64,000 bases of DNA from Methylobacterium goesingense (GTDB taxonomy: Bacteria; Pseudomonadota; Alphaproteobacteria; Rhizobiales; Beijerinckiaceae). The notes below the pieces were generated by a model. The model made no database searches and was not told the origin of the DNA. It worked only from the letters and a program-made list of their open reading frames with translations. The stretch is from positions 24,067-88,066 of the forward strand of contig NZ_BPQL01000016.1 of NCBI RefSeq assembly GCF_022179225.1, given 5' to 3'. Positions 25,014 through 33,492 of the stretch are shown here, in pieces (positions within the stretch are counted from its first letter, which is position 1; each line of letters opens with the position of its first letter). A program made the position numbers and the translations under genes.

Positions 25014-25992
25014 CCAGGCCGAGGCGCAGGCGCTCGATGCCCGCCCAGGCGATCATCGCGCCGTTGTCGCCGCAGAGGGCCAGGGGCGGCGCCACGAAGG
25101 CGAGGCCGGCCTCGCCGGCCTGTGTGGTCAGCGCCCGCCGGATCGCGCCGTTGGCCGCGACGCCGCCCGCCGCCACTAGGGCGGTCGGGTGCCCGGCCAC
25201 GGTAGCGAAATCGCGCATCGCCACGCGCAGGCGGTCGACAACGACGTCGACCACCGCCGCCTGGAAGCTGGCGCAGAGGTCGGCAACGTCGGCGGTGGAA
25301 AGCGGGGCCAGCTTCTCCGCCTCGATCCGAAGGGCGGTCTTCAGGCCGGACAGGGAGAAGTTGGCCTCGCGCCGCCCCAGCATCGGACGCGGCAGGGCGA
25401 AACGCTCGGGATCGCCCGTCTCGGCCATGCGCTCCACCTCGGGGCCGCCCGGATAGCCGAGGCCCAGGAGCTTGGCGACCTTGTCGAAGGCCTCGCCGAT
25501 GGCGTCGTCGATGGTGGTGCCGAGGCGGACATAGTCGCCGACACCCTTCACCGCGACGAGCTGGGTGTGCCCCCCCGAGGCGAGGAGGAGCAGGTAGGGA
25601 AACCCGATGCCGTCGGTGAGCCGGGCCGTCAGCGCGTGCGCCTCCAGGTGGTTGACGGCAATGAGGGGCTTGCGCGTCACCAGCGCCAGGGTCTTGGCGG
25701 TGACGAGGCCGATGAGTACGCCCCCGATCAGGCCCGGCCCGGCCGCCACCGCGATGCCGTCGACCTGCGCCAGGGTCAGGCCGGCGCCGGAGACCGCCCG
25801 ATCGATCAGGCGATCGAGCACCTCAACATGGGCGCGGGCGGCGATCTCGGGAACGACGCCGCCATAGGCCGCGTGCTCGGCGATCTGGCTTAGCACCTCG
25901 TTGGACAGGATGCGGCCCCGGCCGTTCTCGCCCGGTGCGACGACGGCGGCGGCGGTCTCGTCGCAGGTGGTTTCGATGCCGAGGACGTTCAT
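24949..25992 (-). CDS. tsaD: tRNA N6-threonylcarbamoyladenosine transferase TsaD
   Basis: A 347-residue Kae1/TsaD protein that transfers the threonylcarbamoyl group to A37 of ANN-decoding tRNAs, working with TsaB and TsaE. The start [13 protein letters not shown] is canonical. The metal-binding HxxxH is His115 and His119 in [18 protein letters not shown] and the [13 protein letters not shown] segment complete the active site. It is the first gene of the minus-strand run and diverges from hemD with 145 bases between starts, a conserved layout in alphaproteobacteria. Confidence 0.96.
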   Translation of the reverse strand: MNVLGIETTCDETAAAVVAPGENGRGRILSNEVLSQIAEHAAYGGVVPEIAARAHVEVLDRLIDRAVSGAGLTLAQVDGIAVAAGPGLIGGVLIGLVTAKTLALVTRKPLIAVNHLEAHALTARLTDGIGFPYLLLLASGGHTQLVAVKGVGDYVRLGTTIDDAIGEAFDKVAKLLGLGYPGGPEVERMAETGDPERFALPRPMLGRREANFSLSGLKTALRIEAEKLAPLSTADVADLCASFQAAVVDVVVDRLRVAMRDFATVAGHPTALVAAGGVAANGAIRRALTTQAGEAGLAFVAPPLALCGDNGAMIAWAGIERLRLGLVDDLTAPARARWPFAEPAAIA

Positions 25993-26137
25993 GGACGGCG
26001 GATCATTCCGGGAGGCGGGAGACGGGCTGTGTCCCCGTCACCCTAGCCGCCCCGCCCCCATCCCGGCAACGGACGGCTTGCCTCGCGGCGGTGAACCGGC
26101 ATGGATGGGCGGAGATTGCGAGGGAGCGCGGGACAAC

Positions 26138-26860
26138 ATGCGGATCTGGGTGGCGCGGCCGGAACCGGGAGCCTCGCGCACCGCCATCCGCCTTCGCGAC
26201 CTGGGTCATCGTCCCCTCGTCGCCCCGGTCCTCGCCGTGGCGGAAACGGGTGAACGCCTGCCGGCGGGGCACTTCGCGGGGCTGATCCTGACCAGCACGA
26301 ACGGCGTGGCCGCCTTGCGCCCGGACGAGCGCGCCCGGTTTCGCGACGTCCCCACATTCACCGTGGGGGCCCGCACGGGCGCCGCCGCGCGGGCCGCCGG
26401 CCTGAGGGATGTCCGCATCGCGGGGGGTGAAGCGCGCGCGCTCGCCGCCCTCGTCGCGGCCTCCTTGCCGCGAGGGTCCACCCTGCTCCATGCCGCCGGT
26501 GCCGAGCGCAAGGCCGAGCCCGCCGCCGCGCTGGCGGAGGCCGGATACGCGCTCAGCGTGAGTGAACTCTACGCGACGCGCATCGCCCCGAGCCTTCCGG
26601 ACGCGCTGCTGGACGCCCTCGGTGCGCGCGCCCTCGACGCCGCCCTGCACTATTCCCGTCGCAGTGCCGCGGCGGCACACGATCTCGCGGGGACCCACGG
26701 CCTCGGCGGAGCCTTCCGAGCCCTGACGCATTACTGCTTGTCGGCGGATGTAGCCGTGCCCCTGGTCGCTGCCGGGGTCGCGGTCCATTTTGTGGCCGAA
26801 CGACCCGACGAGGAAATGCTCCTCGCCGGATTGGCGGCATCGAAACCGTCAGGAATCTGA
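26138..26860 (+). CDS. hemD: Uroporphyrinogen-III synthase
   Basis: A 240-residue HemD-fold protein that closes and rearranges hydroxymethylbilane to uroporphyrinogen III. HemD sequences are weakly conserved, but the pattern is clear: MRIWVARPEPGASRTAIRL, GLILTSTNGVAAL (the usual IxTSxNAV position), a GARTGAAARAAG loop, TLLHAAGAER, and LHYSRRSAAA. ATG 26138 begins at the first strand. It is followed by the mitofilin-like and hemY genes, as is usual in alphaproteobacteria. The hemC gene that often precedes it is not here. Confidence 0.9.
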   Translation: MRIWVARPEPGASRTAIRLRDLGHRPLVAPVLAVAETGERLPAGHFAGLILTSTNGVAALRPDERARFRDVPTFTVGARTGAAARAAGLRDVRIAGGEARALAALVAASLPRGSTLLHAAGAERKAEPAAALAEAGYALSVSELYATRIAPSLPDALLDALGARALDAALHYSRRSAAAAHDLAGTHGLGGAFRALTHYCLSADVAVPLVAAGVAVHFVAERPDEEMLLAGLAASKPSGI

Positions 26861-26996
26861 CAAGGGTCTCGCTCCGGCGGCGCCCCTGGTGCTAGGACGA
26901 GCAAAAGAAGCTGCGCCGTCAGCCTCGACCCACCGGGCGCCGGACGCGCCGCACGGGGCGAGGCCGAGCGGCAGGTCGGGAAGGGAGCCTTGAACC

Positions 26997-29219
26997 GTGA
27001 AACCACCCAACAGCGACGCCAACCGTCCGGGAACTCCCACCGGCAGCCAGCCGGGCAAGCCCGGCACACCACCCGTCGCCGCGAGCGGCAAGAGCGACAC
27101 GAAGACCGACACGCAGGCCCCCGGCGCCAGCCAGGACGGCGTGAAGACCGATCCGGTGAAGACGGAAGCCGCCAGGGCCGACCTCCTCAGGCCGGAGGCG
27201 ACGACGCCCGGCGCGGTCAAGGCGGAGGCGCCGAAGAGCGATCCGCTCAAGAGCGGGCCGGGCCCGATCGAAGGCAGCAAACCCGAATTGGGCAAGTCCG
27301 AACCAAAGGCTGACGCGGGCATTGGGGCTGCCAAGTCGGACACCCTCAAGCCGGATGCCCTGAAGCCGGAAATGACGAAGCCCGATGCGCCCAAGGGCGA
27401 AGCCCCCAAGGCTGCGGACGCCAAGGCTGCGGACGCCAAGCCTGAGGCGACGCGAACCGGTGCCTTCGGCGGCCCCCAGAGCGGCGCGCGCCCGGCGGGT
27501 TCCGTGACCGACGGTCCGATCATCGACCTGAAGGCCAAGCGCCTGCCCGATTTCGTTCCGCCCGCCAAGCCGGGGGCTGCGGCTGCGGCCGGCGTCGGCT
27601 CTACCATGTCCGGCAAGACCACGGACGCCAAGCCGAGCGACGCCAAGCCGAGCGAGACGAAGCCCGGCGAGATCAAGCCCGGTGATGTGCGTGCGTCCGA
27701 CCCGAAGGCCGCGGAGGCTGCCAAGCCAGGAGCCGGGGGCGATGCCGGCGCCAAGCCGCCCGGTTCCGCCACGCCACGGATTTCGCCCGCCGCAGCCGCC
27801 ACCACGCCCCCACCCGCAGCGCGCGGACCTGGCTTCGGCTCCCTCGCCACCGCCGGCCTCCTGGGCGGCGTGATCGGCGCCGGCCTGCTCTTCGGCGTGG
27901 AGCGCAGCGGCCTGCTGCATCAGGCCGACGATGGCCGTCTCGCCGCCCTCGACCAGCGCATCGCCGCCCTTGCCCCGAAGGACGCGGTGGCGGGCCTCGA
28001 CAAGCGTGTCGCCGCCAACGAGGCCGCCGTGAAGGCCGTGCCGGAGGCCCTGTCGAAGGCGCGCGAAGCCTTGGAGAAGGCGAGCGCGACCCCCGCCCAA
28101 GCTGGAGCCTCGGCCGCCCCCGCCGCCGAGGGCTCTGCCCCGGCTCCGGCGATCCCGTCAGACCTGACCGCGCGCCTCGACGCCCTCGATCAGCGCGTCT
28201 CCGCGCTCCAGGAGGAGCCGGGCCGCGACCAGGGCGGCGACGCCCGGATGGCGGCGACGCAGCCCGGCGCGAGCACGGCCCAGGTCAGCGCCCTCGAGGA
28301 GCGCCTGAAGTCGCTCGAAGGCAAGATCGACGCGGCCCCCAAGCCCACCGAGGTGCCCGACCTCGCGCCGAAGATCGCGGCCCTCCAGGGTGATGTCGAG
28401 GCACGGACCAAGGCGAATGCCGAGGCGGCCCAGGCCGTGAGCCAGAAGGTGGCGGCGCTGCAATCGTCCCTGGAGGCGCGCATCCAGGCCGCGACGGAGG
28501 CGGTCCAGTCCGCGACACAGGCGAGCGAGAAGGTCGCCGACGCGAGCAAGACCCAGGCGGCCGAGGCGGCCAAGGCGGTGGAGCGCCAGCTCCAGGCCCA
28601 GGCCGAGAAGATCGCCGGCCTCGATAAGGCCGTCTCCGAGCGGGCCGAGACCGCAACGGTCCAGGCGGCTCTCCGGGTGGTCTCGGCCGACCGGATCGTC
28701 ACGGCCCTCAACACCGGCGCGCCCTACGCCGACGCCCTGGCCGCCCTGCGCGGCCTGGAGCCCGGCGACCCGGCCCGCCTAACGGCCGTGGCGGCCTTCG
28801 CCGACAAGGGTGCGCCGACAGCCCGTTCCCTCGCGGCCGAGTTCCGGCCGATCGCCGAGAAGATCGCGGCGAGCCGCCGGGCCGCCCAGAGCAAGGCCGT
28901 GGCGGAGAGCGGCGACATCGGTACCAAGCTGATGAGCATGGCGGAATCGATCGTGCAGGTCCGCCGCGTCGAGGCACCGGCCAACGGGGGCGCCGCGAAC
29001 GCGCCGGCCCCCGACACGGCGCCGAAGGTGCAGGAGGCCCTCGATCGCGGCGCGATCAAGGAGGCCGCCGAGGCGTTCGCCGCGATGCCGGAGGCGGCCC
29101 GCGCGGAGGCCGGCGAGTTCGGCACGAAGCTGCGCTCACGAGCCGCGGCCGGCGACGCGGCGCAGGCCCTGCTCGCCGACGCCTTCAAGGGTCTGCCCGC
29201 CACCGGCGCGTCCCGTTGA
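26997..29219 (+). CDS. Mitofilin-like membrane protein of the heme locus
   Basis: A 740-residue protein. Residues 1-275 are cytoplasmic and disordered, made of repeated Lys-Pro-Asp/Ala units. One membrane helix lies near 282-302 (SLATAGLLGGVIGAGLLFGV). A long coiled coil runs from about 310 to 560 with heptad Leu/Ala and many Ala-Glu-Lys runs. The C-terminal ~150 residues are globular and helical (LNTGAPYADALAALRGLEPG), as in mitofilin-domain proteins encoded between hemD and hemY. Mitofilin/Mic60 shapes mitochondrial cristae; alphaproteobacterial relatives are linked to intracytoplasmic membrane and envelope organisation. Start is GTG 26997. Confidence 0.88.
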   Translation: MKPPNSDANRPGTPTGSQPGKPGTPPVAASGKSDTKTDTQAPGASQDGVKTDPVKTEAARADLLRPEATTPGAVKAEAPKSDPLKSGPGPIEGSKPELGKSEPKADAGIGAAKSDTLKPDALKPEMTKPDAPKGEAPKAADAKAADAKPEATRTGAFGGPQSGARPAGSVTDGPIIDLKAKRLPDFVPPAKPGAAAAAGVGSTMSGKTTDAKPSDAKPSETKPGEIKPGDVRASDPKAAEAAKPGAGGDAGAKPPGSATPRISPAAAATTPPPAARGPGFGSLATAGLLGGVIGAGLLFGVERSGLLHQADDGRLAALDQRIAALAPKDAVAGLDKRVAANEAAVKAVPEALSKAREALEKASATPAQAGASAAPAAEGSAPAPAIPSDLTARLDALDQRVSALQEEPGRDQGGDARMAATQPGASTAQVSALEERLKSLEGKIDAAPKPTEVPDLAPKIAALQGDVEARTKANAEAAQAVSQKVAALQSSLEARIQAATEAVQSATQASEKVADASKTQAAEAAKAVERQLQAQAEKIAGLDKAVSERAETATVQAALRVVSADRIVTALNTGAPYADALAALRGLEPGDPARLTAVAAFADKGAPTARSLAAEFRPIAEKIAASRRAAQSKAVAESGDIGTKLMSMAESIVQVRRVEAPANGGAANAPAPDTAPKVQEALDRGAIKEAAEAFAAMPEAARAEAGEFGTKLRSRAAAGDAAQALLADAFKGLPATGASR

Positions 29220-29229
29220 CCGGGTGGCT

Positions 29230-29260
29230 GCGCCCCGCGCCCGATCCGGCGGCGGGGCGC
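29230..29260 (+). terminator. Hairpin between the mitofilin-like gene and hemY
   Basis: A 9-bp inverted repeat, GCGCCCCGC at 29230-29238 and GCGGGGCGC at 29252-29260. It lies in the 138-base gap before hemY. It could reduce readthrough into hemY or stabilise the upstream mRNA. There is no T tract. Confidence 0.4.
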
Positions 29261-29357
29261 GGCACCCTGGATTTCGCGCGGCGGCGCCCAGCGCTTCCGC
29301 CCTCCAATCTCGGTGTCGCCGGACCGGCCGACGCCACTCCCGGGAGTTTCTGATCTC

Positions 29358-31010
29358 ATGTGGCGCGCCCTCGCCTTCCTAGCTCTCCTCGCCGTCGCCG
29401 CCTACGGCGCGACCTGGATCGCTGACCATCCCGGCACCGTCACCATCGTGTGGAACGGCTACGAGGTCGCGACGAGCCTTGCCTTCGGCCTGATCGGGGT
29501 CCTGATCGCGGCGATCCTCCTCGGCTTCGTCTGGGCGATCGTGCGCGGGTTCATCACCCTGCCGGAAACCCTGGTGCGCGGCTCGCGCGAGCGGCGCCGG
29601 GCCAAGGGCTTCTCCGCCCTGTCCCGCGGCATGGTGGCGGTGGGCTCGGGCGATCCCCTGGCCGCCCGGCGCCACGCCAACGACGCCGAGCGCCTGCTCG
29701 GCGCCGAGCCGCTGGCGCTGCTGCTGAAGGCTCAGGCCGCGCAGATCTCCGGCGACCGCGAGGCGGCCGAACACGCGTTCCAGCGCATGGTCAACGATCC
29801 CGAGACCCGGGTGCTCGGCCTGCGCGGCCTCTTCGTCGAGGCGCGCCGCCGCGAGGACGATGCCTCCGCCCGCGCCTACGCGGCGGAAGCCGCCCGCCTG
29901 GCGCCCAGCGTCACCTGGGCGAACGAAGCCGTGCTGGAGGCACAGTGCGCCGACGGCGACTGGAGCGGCGCCACCGAGACCGTGGAGCGCCGCGCCTCCA
30001 TCGGACTCATCGAGAAGGGCACCGCCCGCCGCCAGCGTGCGGTACTGCTCACCGCCGCCGCCCAGGAGCGCGAGGCGGGCGAGCCCGAGGCCGCCACCGA
30101 GCGCGTCCTCAAGGCCATCAAGCTCGCTCCCGACCTCGTGCCGGCGGCAGTGCTTGCCGCGCGGCTGATGGTCCGTCGCGGCGACCTGCGCAAGGCGGCC
30201 AAAATCATCGAGACGGCCTGGCGTGCCGGGCCCCATCCGGACCTCGCAAGGACCTATGTGAGCCTGCGCACCGGCGACTCCGTGCGCGACCGCATGGCTC
30301 GCGCCGAGACGCTGGCGAAGATCTCCTCGTGGCACCCGGAAGCCCGCCTCGCGATGGCGCAGGCCGCCTACGAGGCCCGGGAGTTCGGCAAGGCCCGCGA
30401 AGCCCTCGCGCCGCTTCTGGCGGACCGTCCGACGGTGCGCGCCTGCCTCGCCATGGCGCGCTTGGAGGAGACCGAGCACGGCGCCGGCTCCGGCCGGGCC
30501 CGCGAATGGCTGGCCCGCGCGGCCCACGCGCCCCGCGACCCGCTCTGGATCGCGGACGGCGTCGCCTCCGAGACCTGGGCTCCGGTCTCGCCCGTCAGCG
30601 GACGCCTCGACGCCTTCGTCTGGAAGACGCCGACCGAAGTTCTCGCCGGCCCGGATGCGACCGGGGCGGAAGACGAGGCCGCGCCGGTCTCCGGAACGGC
30701 GCAGTTGGCCCCGTCAGGCCCGGCCCCCGGCGTGCAGCCCGAGGCAGCCCCGAAGCCCGAGGTGAAGGCGCCGACGGTGCCGGTTCCCACGGTTGCCAAG
30801 GCTAGCGAGGCGCCCTCCCACGGCCCGAAGGCCGGCGAGGCCGAGCCGGCCAAGGCCAACGGTGTCGCCCCCATAGCTGCGGGTATGGCACAGGCGGCGG
30901 CCGATGTGAGCGCCCCCCCCGCAGGTCCGCTCGCCTCTGGTACGCCGAGCCCCGTGGTGTTCCCGCCGGCCCGCACGGGGGACGACGTCAAGCCCCGTCG
31001 GGCAAGCTGA
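29358..31010 (+). CDS. HemY-type membrane TPR protein of heme biosynthesis
   Basis: A 550-residue HemY (proteobacterial) protein, unrelated to the Gram-positive protoporphyrinogen oxidase of the same name. Two N-terminal membrane helices (about 3-20 and 38-62) are separated by the conserved HPGTVTIVWNGYEV. Helical TPR-like repeats with many alanines follow to about residue 400, including GDPLAARRHANDAERLLG. The last ~130 residues are Pro/Ala rich and disordered. Its exact role in tetrapyrrole synthesis is unclear; it may scaffold late steps at the membrane. ATG 29358 begins the first helix. Confidence 0.9.
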   Translation: MWRALAFLALLAVAAYGATWIADHPGTVTIVWNGYEVATSLAFGLIGVLIAAILLGFVWAIVRGFITLPETLVRGSRERRRAKGFSALSRGMVAVGSGDPLAARRHANDAERLLGAEPLALLLKAQAAQISGDREAAEHAFQRMVNDPETRVLGLRGLFVEARRREDDASARAYAAEAARLAPSVTWANEAVLEAQCADGDWSGATETVERRASIGLIEKGTARRQRAVLLTAAAQEREAGEPEAATERVLKAIKLAPDLVPAAVLAARLMVRRGDLRKAAKIIETAWRAGPHPDLARTYVSLRTGDSVRDRMARAETLAKISSWHPEARLAMAQAAYEAREFGKAREALAPLLADRPTVRACLAMARLEETEHGAGSGRAREWLARAAHAPRDPLWIADGVASETWAPVSPVSGRLDAFVWKTPTEVLAGPDATGAEDEAAPVSGTAQLAPSGPAPGVQPEAAPKPEVKAPTVPVPTVAKASEAPSHGPKAGEAEPAKANGVAPIAAGMAQAAADVSAPPAGPLASGTPSPVVFPPARTGDDVKPRRAS

Positions 31011-31015
31011 AAGGC

Positions 31016-31045
31016 CGGGATACGCCACGCTCTCCGCGTATCCCG
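31016..31045 (+). terminator. First hairpin after hemY
   Basis: CGGGATACG at 31016-31024 pairs perfectly with CGTATCCCG at 31037-31045, loop 12 bases. It starts six bases after the hemY stop and precedes a stronger hairpin. Confidence 0.5.
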
Positions 31046-31090
31046 AAGGACGCATCGCCGCCGAGGGGCTCGCGCCCCTGGCGCAGGAAG

Positions 31091-31112
31091 GGACGGGGGT
31101 GGGCCCCCGTCC
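31091..31112 (+). terminator. Strong terminator of the hemD-hemY unit
   Basis: A perfect 9-bp stem, GGACGGGGG at 31091-31099 and CCCCCGTCC at 31104-31112, with a TGGG loop and TT following. It lies about 80 bases after hemY and should end its transcript. Confidence 0.75.
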
Positions 31113-31179
31113 TTAAAGGTCGGTTCATGCAATTCGCCTAAAGCTTGGCTTCAGCGAGTTCTGCGTAAACCGAAGTGCC

Positions 31180-32307
31180 ATGTCCCCATCACTCGACGAT
31201 GCGCCGGACCTCTCCGGCCTGATCGAATTGTCACGCCTCGACAATCTCGATCTCAAACCGGTCATCCTTCGGGTGCAGACGGACCTCTTCCTGTCGGCTT
31301 CGGTCCGGGACCGAAAGACGATCTCGGCCTTCGCGTCGCTCGCCGGCGGCCTCATTCCCATCGTCGACGACGAGACCGCCGAGATTGTCGCGCGCAAGCT
31401 GGCGCCGTTCCCGGAGACGCCTCCTACCCTGCTCGCCGCGCTCGCGGCCCGGGGCGGAGCGGCGCGCGATGCCGTCCTCGCGGGCGCGCCGATCCTCACG
31501 CAAGCCATGATCGCGGCGGCCCGCACCGATGGCGCCGATGTGGGCATCGCCCTCGCGCAGCGGCCCGACCTCGACCGCGCCACTCTGGCGGACCTGATCG
31601 CCCGCGACGAGCCCGCAATCGACCGTGCGCTCGTGGCCAACCGCGCCGTGAACCTCCAGGGCGAGATACTGGCCCGGCTCGTGGCCCGCGCGCGCAAGGC
31701 CCCGGACCTGGCGCGCCTCCTCCTCGAACGACCCGACCTCGCGCACGGCGACGTCGCACCCCTCTTCCTCGTCGCGGACGAGACCCGGCGCGAGGCCATC
31801 GGCCACGCGATGCTGGCGACAGCCGCCCTGCGGCCCCTGCCGCCCGCGCCGCGCGAGGCCGGGGCCGTGCTCACCGGCTTCTCGGCGCGCGGCGATATCG
31901 CCGGCTTCGTCGCCGCCCTCACGGATCTCCTCGGCCTGCCCAAGGGCTTCCTGGCGGCCACGCCCGACCCGTCTCTGCGCTACGAATTGCTGACGGTGGC
32001 TCTGCGGGTTGCGGGCCTCCACGAGGAGGAAGCGGTCTACATCTTCCTTACCCTGAACGAGACCGTGGCGCGCTCGGTGGACCGAGTCTTCGACCTCGTG
32101 AAGCTGTTCCGGACCCTGCCCCGCGCGGCGGCGCGCGATATCCTCGCGGCGGTTCTCGACTGGACGCCGCAGGACCGCGCGGCTGCGGCGAGCGCGCATC
32201 AGCCCTACCATGCCCCCGACGCCCAGCGCCCGCGCATGCAGGCGGCGAGCATGGAGCGGCCGTCCCTGCGCACGCCTCTCCCGGCGCGTCAGCGCCAAAC
32301 GTCCTGA
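31180..32307 (+). CDS. DUF2336 domain-containing protein
   Basis: A 375-residue soluble protein of the DUF2336 family, which is largely alphaproteobacterial and has no established biochemical role. The body is a run of short helical repeats: LRVQTDLFL, RDRKTISAFASLAGGLIPIVDDETAEIVARKL, then several units with RPDL and LIARDEPAIDRALV, resembling HEAT-like repeats. A C-terminal helical part (AVYIFLTLNETVARSVDRVFDLV) follows, and the last 30 residues are Arg/Pro rich. ATG 31180 gives MSPSLDDAPDLSGL. Transcribed alone; it converges on the DUF1491 gene. Confidence 0.88.
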   Translation: MSPSLDDAPDLSGLIELSRLDNLDLKPVILRVQTDLFLSASVRDRKTISAFASLAGGLIPIVDDETAEIVARKLAPFPETPPTLLAALAARGGAARDAVLAGAPILTQAMIAAARTDGADVGIALAQRPDLDRATLADLIARDEPAIDRALVANRAVNLQGEILARLVARARKAPDLARLLLERPDLAHGDVAPLFLVADETRREAIGHAMLATAALRPLPPAPREAGAVLTGFSARGDIAGFVAALTDLLGLPKGFLAATPDPSLRYELLTVALRVAGLHEEEAVYIFLTLNETVARSVDRVFDLVKLFRTLPRAAARDILAAVLDWTPQDRAAAASAHQPYHAPDAQRPRMQAASMERPSLRTPLPARQRQTS

Positions 32308-32340
32308 ACCACCGGCGCGTCGGCACCAGACCTCCTGAAC
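32281..32340. repeat. Imperfect 29-bp direct repeat at the end of the DUF2336 gene
   Basis: Two copies, 32281-32309 and 32312-32340, match at 25 of 29 bases. The first contains the last codons and stop of the DUF2336 gene. The second, out in the intergenic spacer, looks like a diverged duplicate of that gene end. Confidence 0.75.
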
Positions 32341-32344
32341 GGAC

Positions 32345-32686
32345 CTACTCCGCCAGATCCAGACAGTGACGCCCAGCGCGGTCGTCGATCTCGACGATCC
32401 AGAGATCGGCGTCGAAACGCAGCTCCTTGGTCAGGCGCAGTTCCACGTCGGCCGGAGAGGCTTGCATGAGCAGGGCGACGAAACGCCGGTCGCCGTCGGT
32501 CTCGGTATCGACCAGGGATTGTGGCGCCGGGCCGAAGAGGTCTGCGCTGCCGTCGAGCCGGTCGACCTTCACGAAGATCGCACCGGCTTCGGGCGACCCG
32601 CGCCGCCGCTGAACGGCCGCGATGCCGTCGATTCCGAGGCGGCGCAGATGGGCCGAAACCCAGAAATCCGATCGTAGGCGTGCCAT
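32345..32686 (-). CDS. DUF1491 family protein
   Basis: A 113-residue cytoplasmic protein of the DUF1491 family, of unknown function. The N-terminal LRSDFWVSAHLRRLGIDGIA, the segment RRRGSPEAGAIFVKVDRLDG, and the C-terminal DADLWIVEIDDRAGRHCLDL are the conserved blocks. Length is normal. It converges with the DUF2336 gene and lies 68 bases downstream of the peptidoglycan-binding gene on the same strand. Confidence 0.88.
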   Translation of the reverse strand: MARLRSDFWVSAHLRRLGIDGIAAVQRRRGSPEAGAIFVKVDRLDGSADLFGPAPQSLVDTETDGDRRFVALLMQASPADVELRLTKELRFDADLWIVEIDDRAGRHCLDLAE

Positions 32687-32754
32687 GGGCCGCCCTATAG
32701 CATCATCCCCGCCGTGCCGCCCATCCGACAGGCGCCGGATGACGGGCGCGGGGC

Positions 32755-33429
32755 TCAGCCCCGCGTGACGCCGGCGCGGGCCGCGAGTTCGCGCAAGGTC
32801 CGGGGCGTCGGCTCACCCTTCACCGGCAGCTTCCGGTCGCGTTCGAACTTCTCCAGGGCCGCCCGGGTGCCGGGTCCCATCAGGCCGTCCGCCTTAAGGG
32901 GCCCGTAGCCGAGCTTGACCAGGGCGCGTTGCGCCTGCGCGAGCGAGAGGTTGCCTGTGGTGGAGACGGAGGCCGTCGTCTCGGTGCCCTTCGGGTCGGC
33001 ACCCTTGATCAGTTCGCCGATCGTGTCGCGGCCGGGACGCGAAGCGTCGGCCTTCGGCGTCTCCGCGATCGCGGAAGGCGTGGTCTCGGCCACGGCTCCC
33101 GATGGGGCGGCCTTCGGCTTCTCCGGGATCCGGCCCGCGAGCGCCTGTGGCGGAAGCTTCGGGAAGATCGGCGCGGGGTGGCGGCCGGCCTGGTAGCCGA
33201 GGGCGTTCAGACAGATCAGCGAGACCGCGCCCAGCACGACGCCTACGCCGAGGATCTCGCCGGGATGACGCAGGAAGGCCCGGCCGGCGCCGGCAGCCGT
33301 CGCCGTGAGGACGGCGAACCGCCCCGAGGCCCCGGCGGCGGGGCGGCGGCGGGCCGCGCCGCGCGGTTCGCGGCTCCGGGCGGGAACGACGATCTCACGC
33401 TGGTCGCGGCGTGCTTGCGGCTCGCGCAT
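32755..33429 (-). CDS. Membrane-anchored peptidoglycan-binding-domain protein
   Basis: A 224-residue protein. A basic cytoplasmic N-terminus (about 1-50, rich in Arg) is followed by one membrane helix near 58-78 (ILGVGVVLGAVSLICLNAL). A Pro/Ala/Thr linker comes next, then a C-terminal PG_binding_1 module of ~60 residues: LAQAQRALVKLGYGPLKADG, MGPGTRAALEKFERDRKLPV. It would bind cell wall in the periplasm. ATG 33429 is chosen: AAGGAG lies five bases before it, while the preceding GTG at 33432 is too close. It is 63 bases downstream of the sensor kinase gene. Confidence 0.88.
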   Translation of the reverse strand: MREPQARRDQREIVVPARSREPRGAARRRPAAGASGRFAVLTATAAGAGRAFLRHPGEILGVGVVLGAVSLICLNALGYQAGRHPAPIFPKLPPQALAGRIPEKPKAAPSGAVAETTPSAIAETPKADASRPGRDTIGELIKGADPKGTETTASVSTTGNLSLAQAQRALVKLGYGPLKADGLMGPGTRAALEKFERDRKLPVKGEPTPRTLRELAARAGVTRG

Positions 33430-33492
33430 CACAACTCCTTGGGACTCGAAACAGGACCGGCCAGGCGCGTCCAGGGGAATATCGGCGCACCG

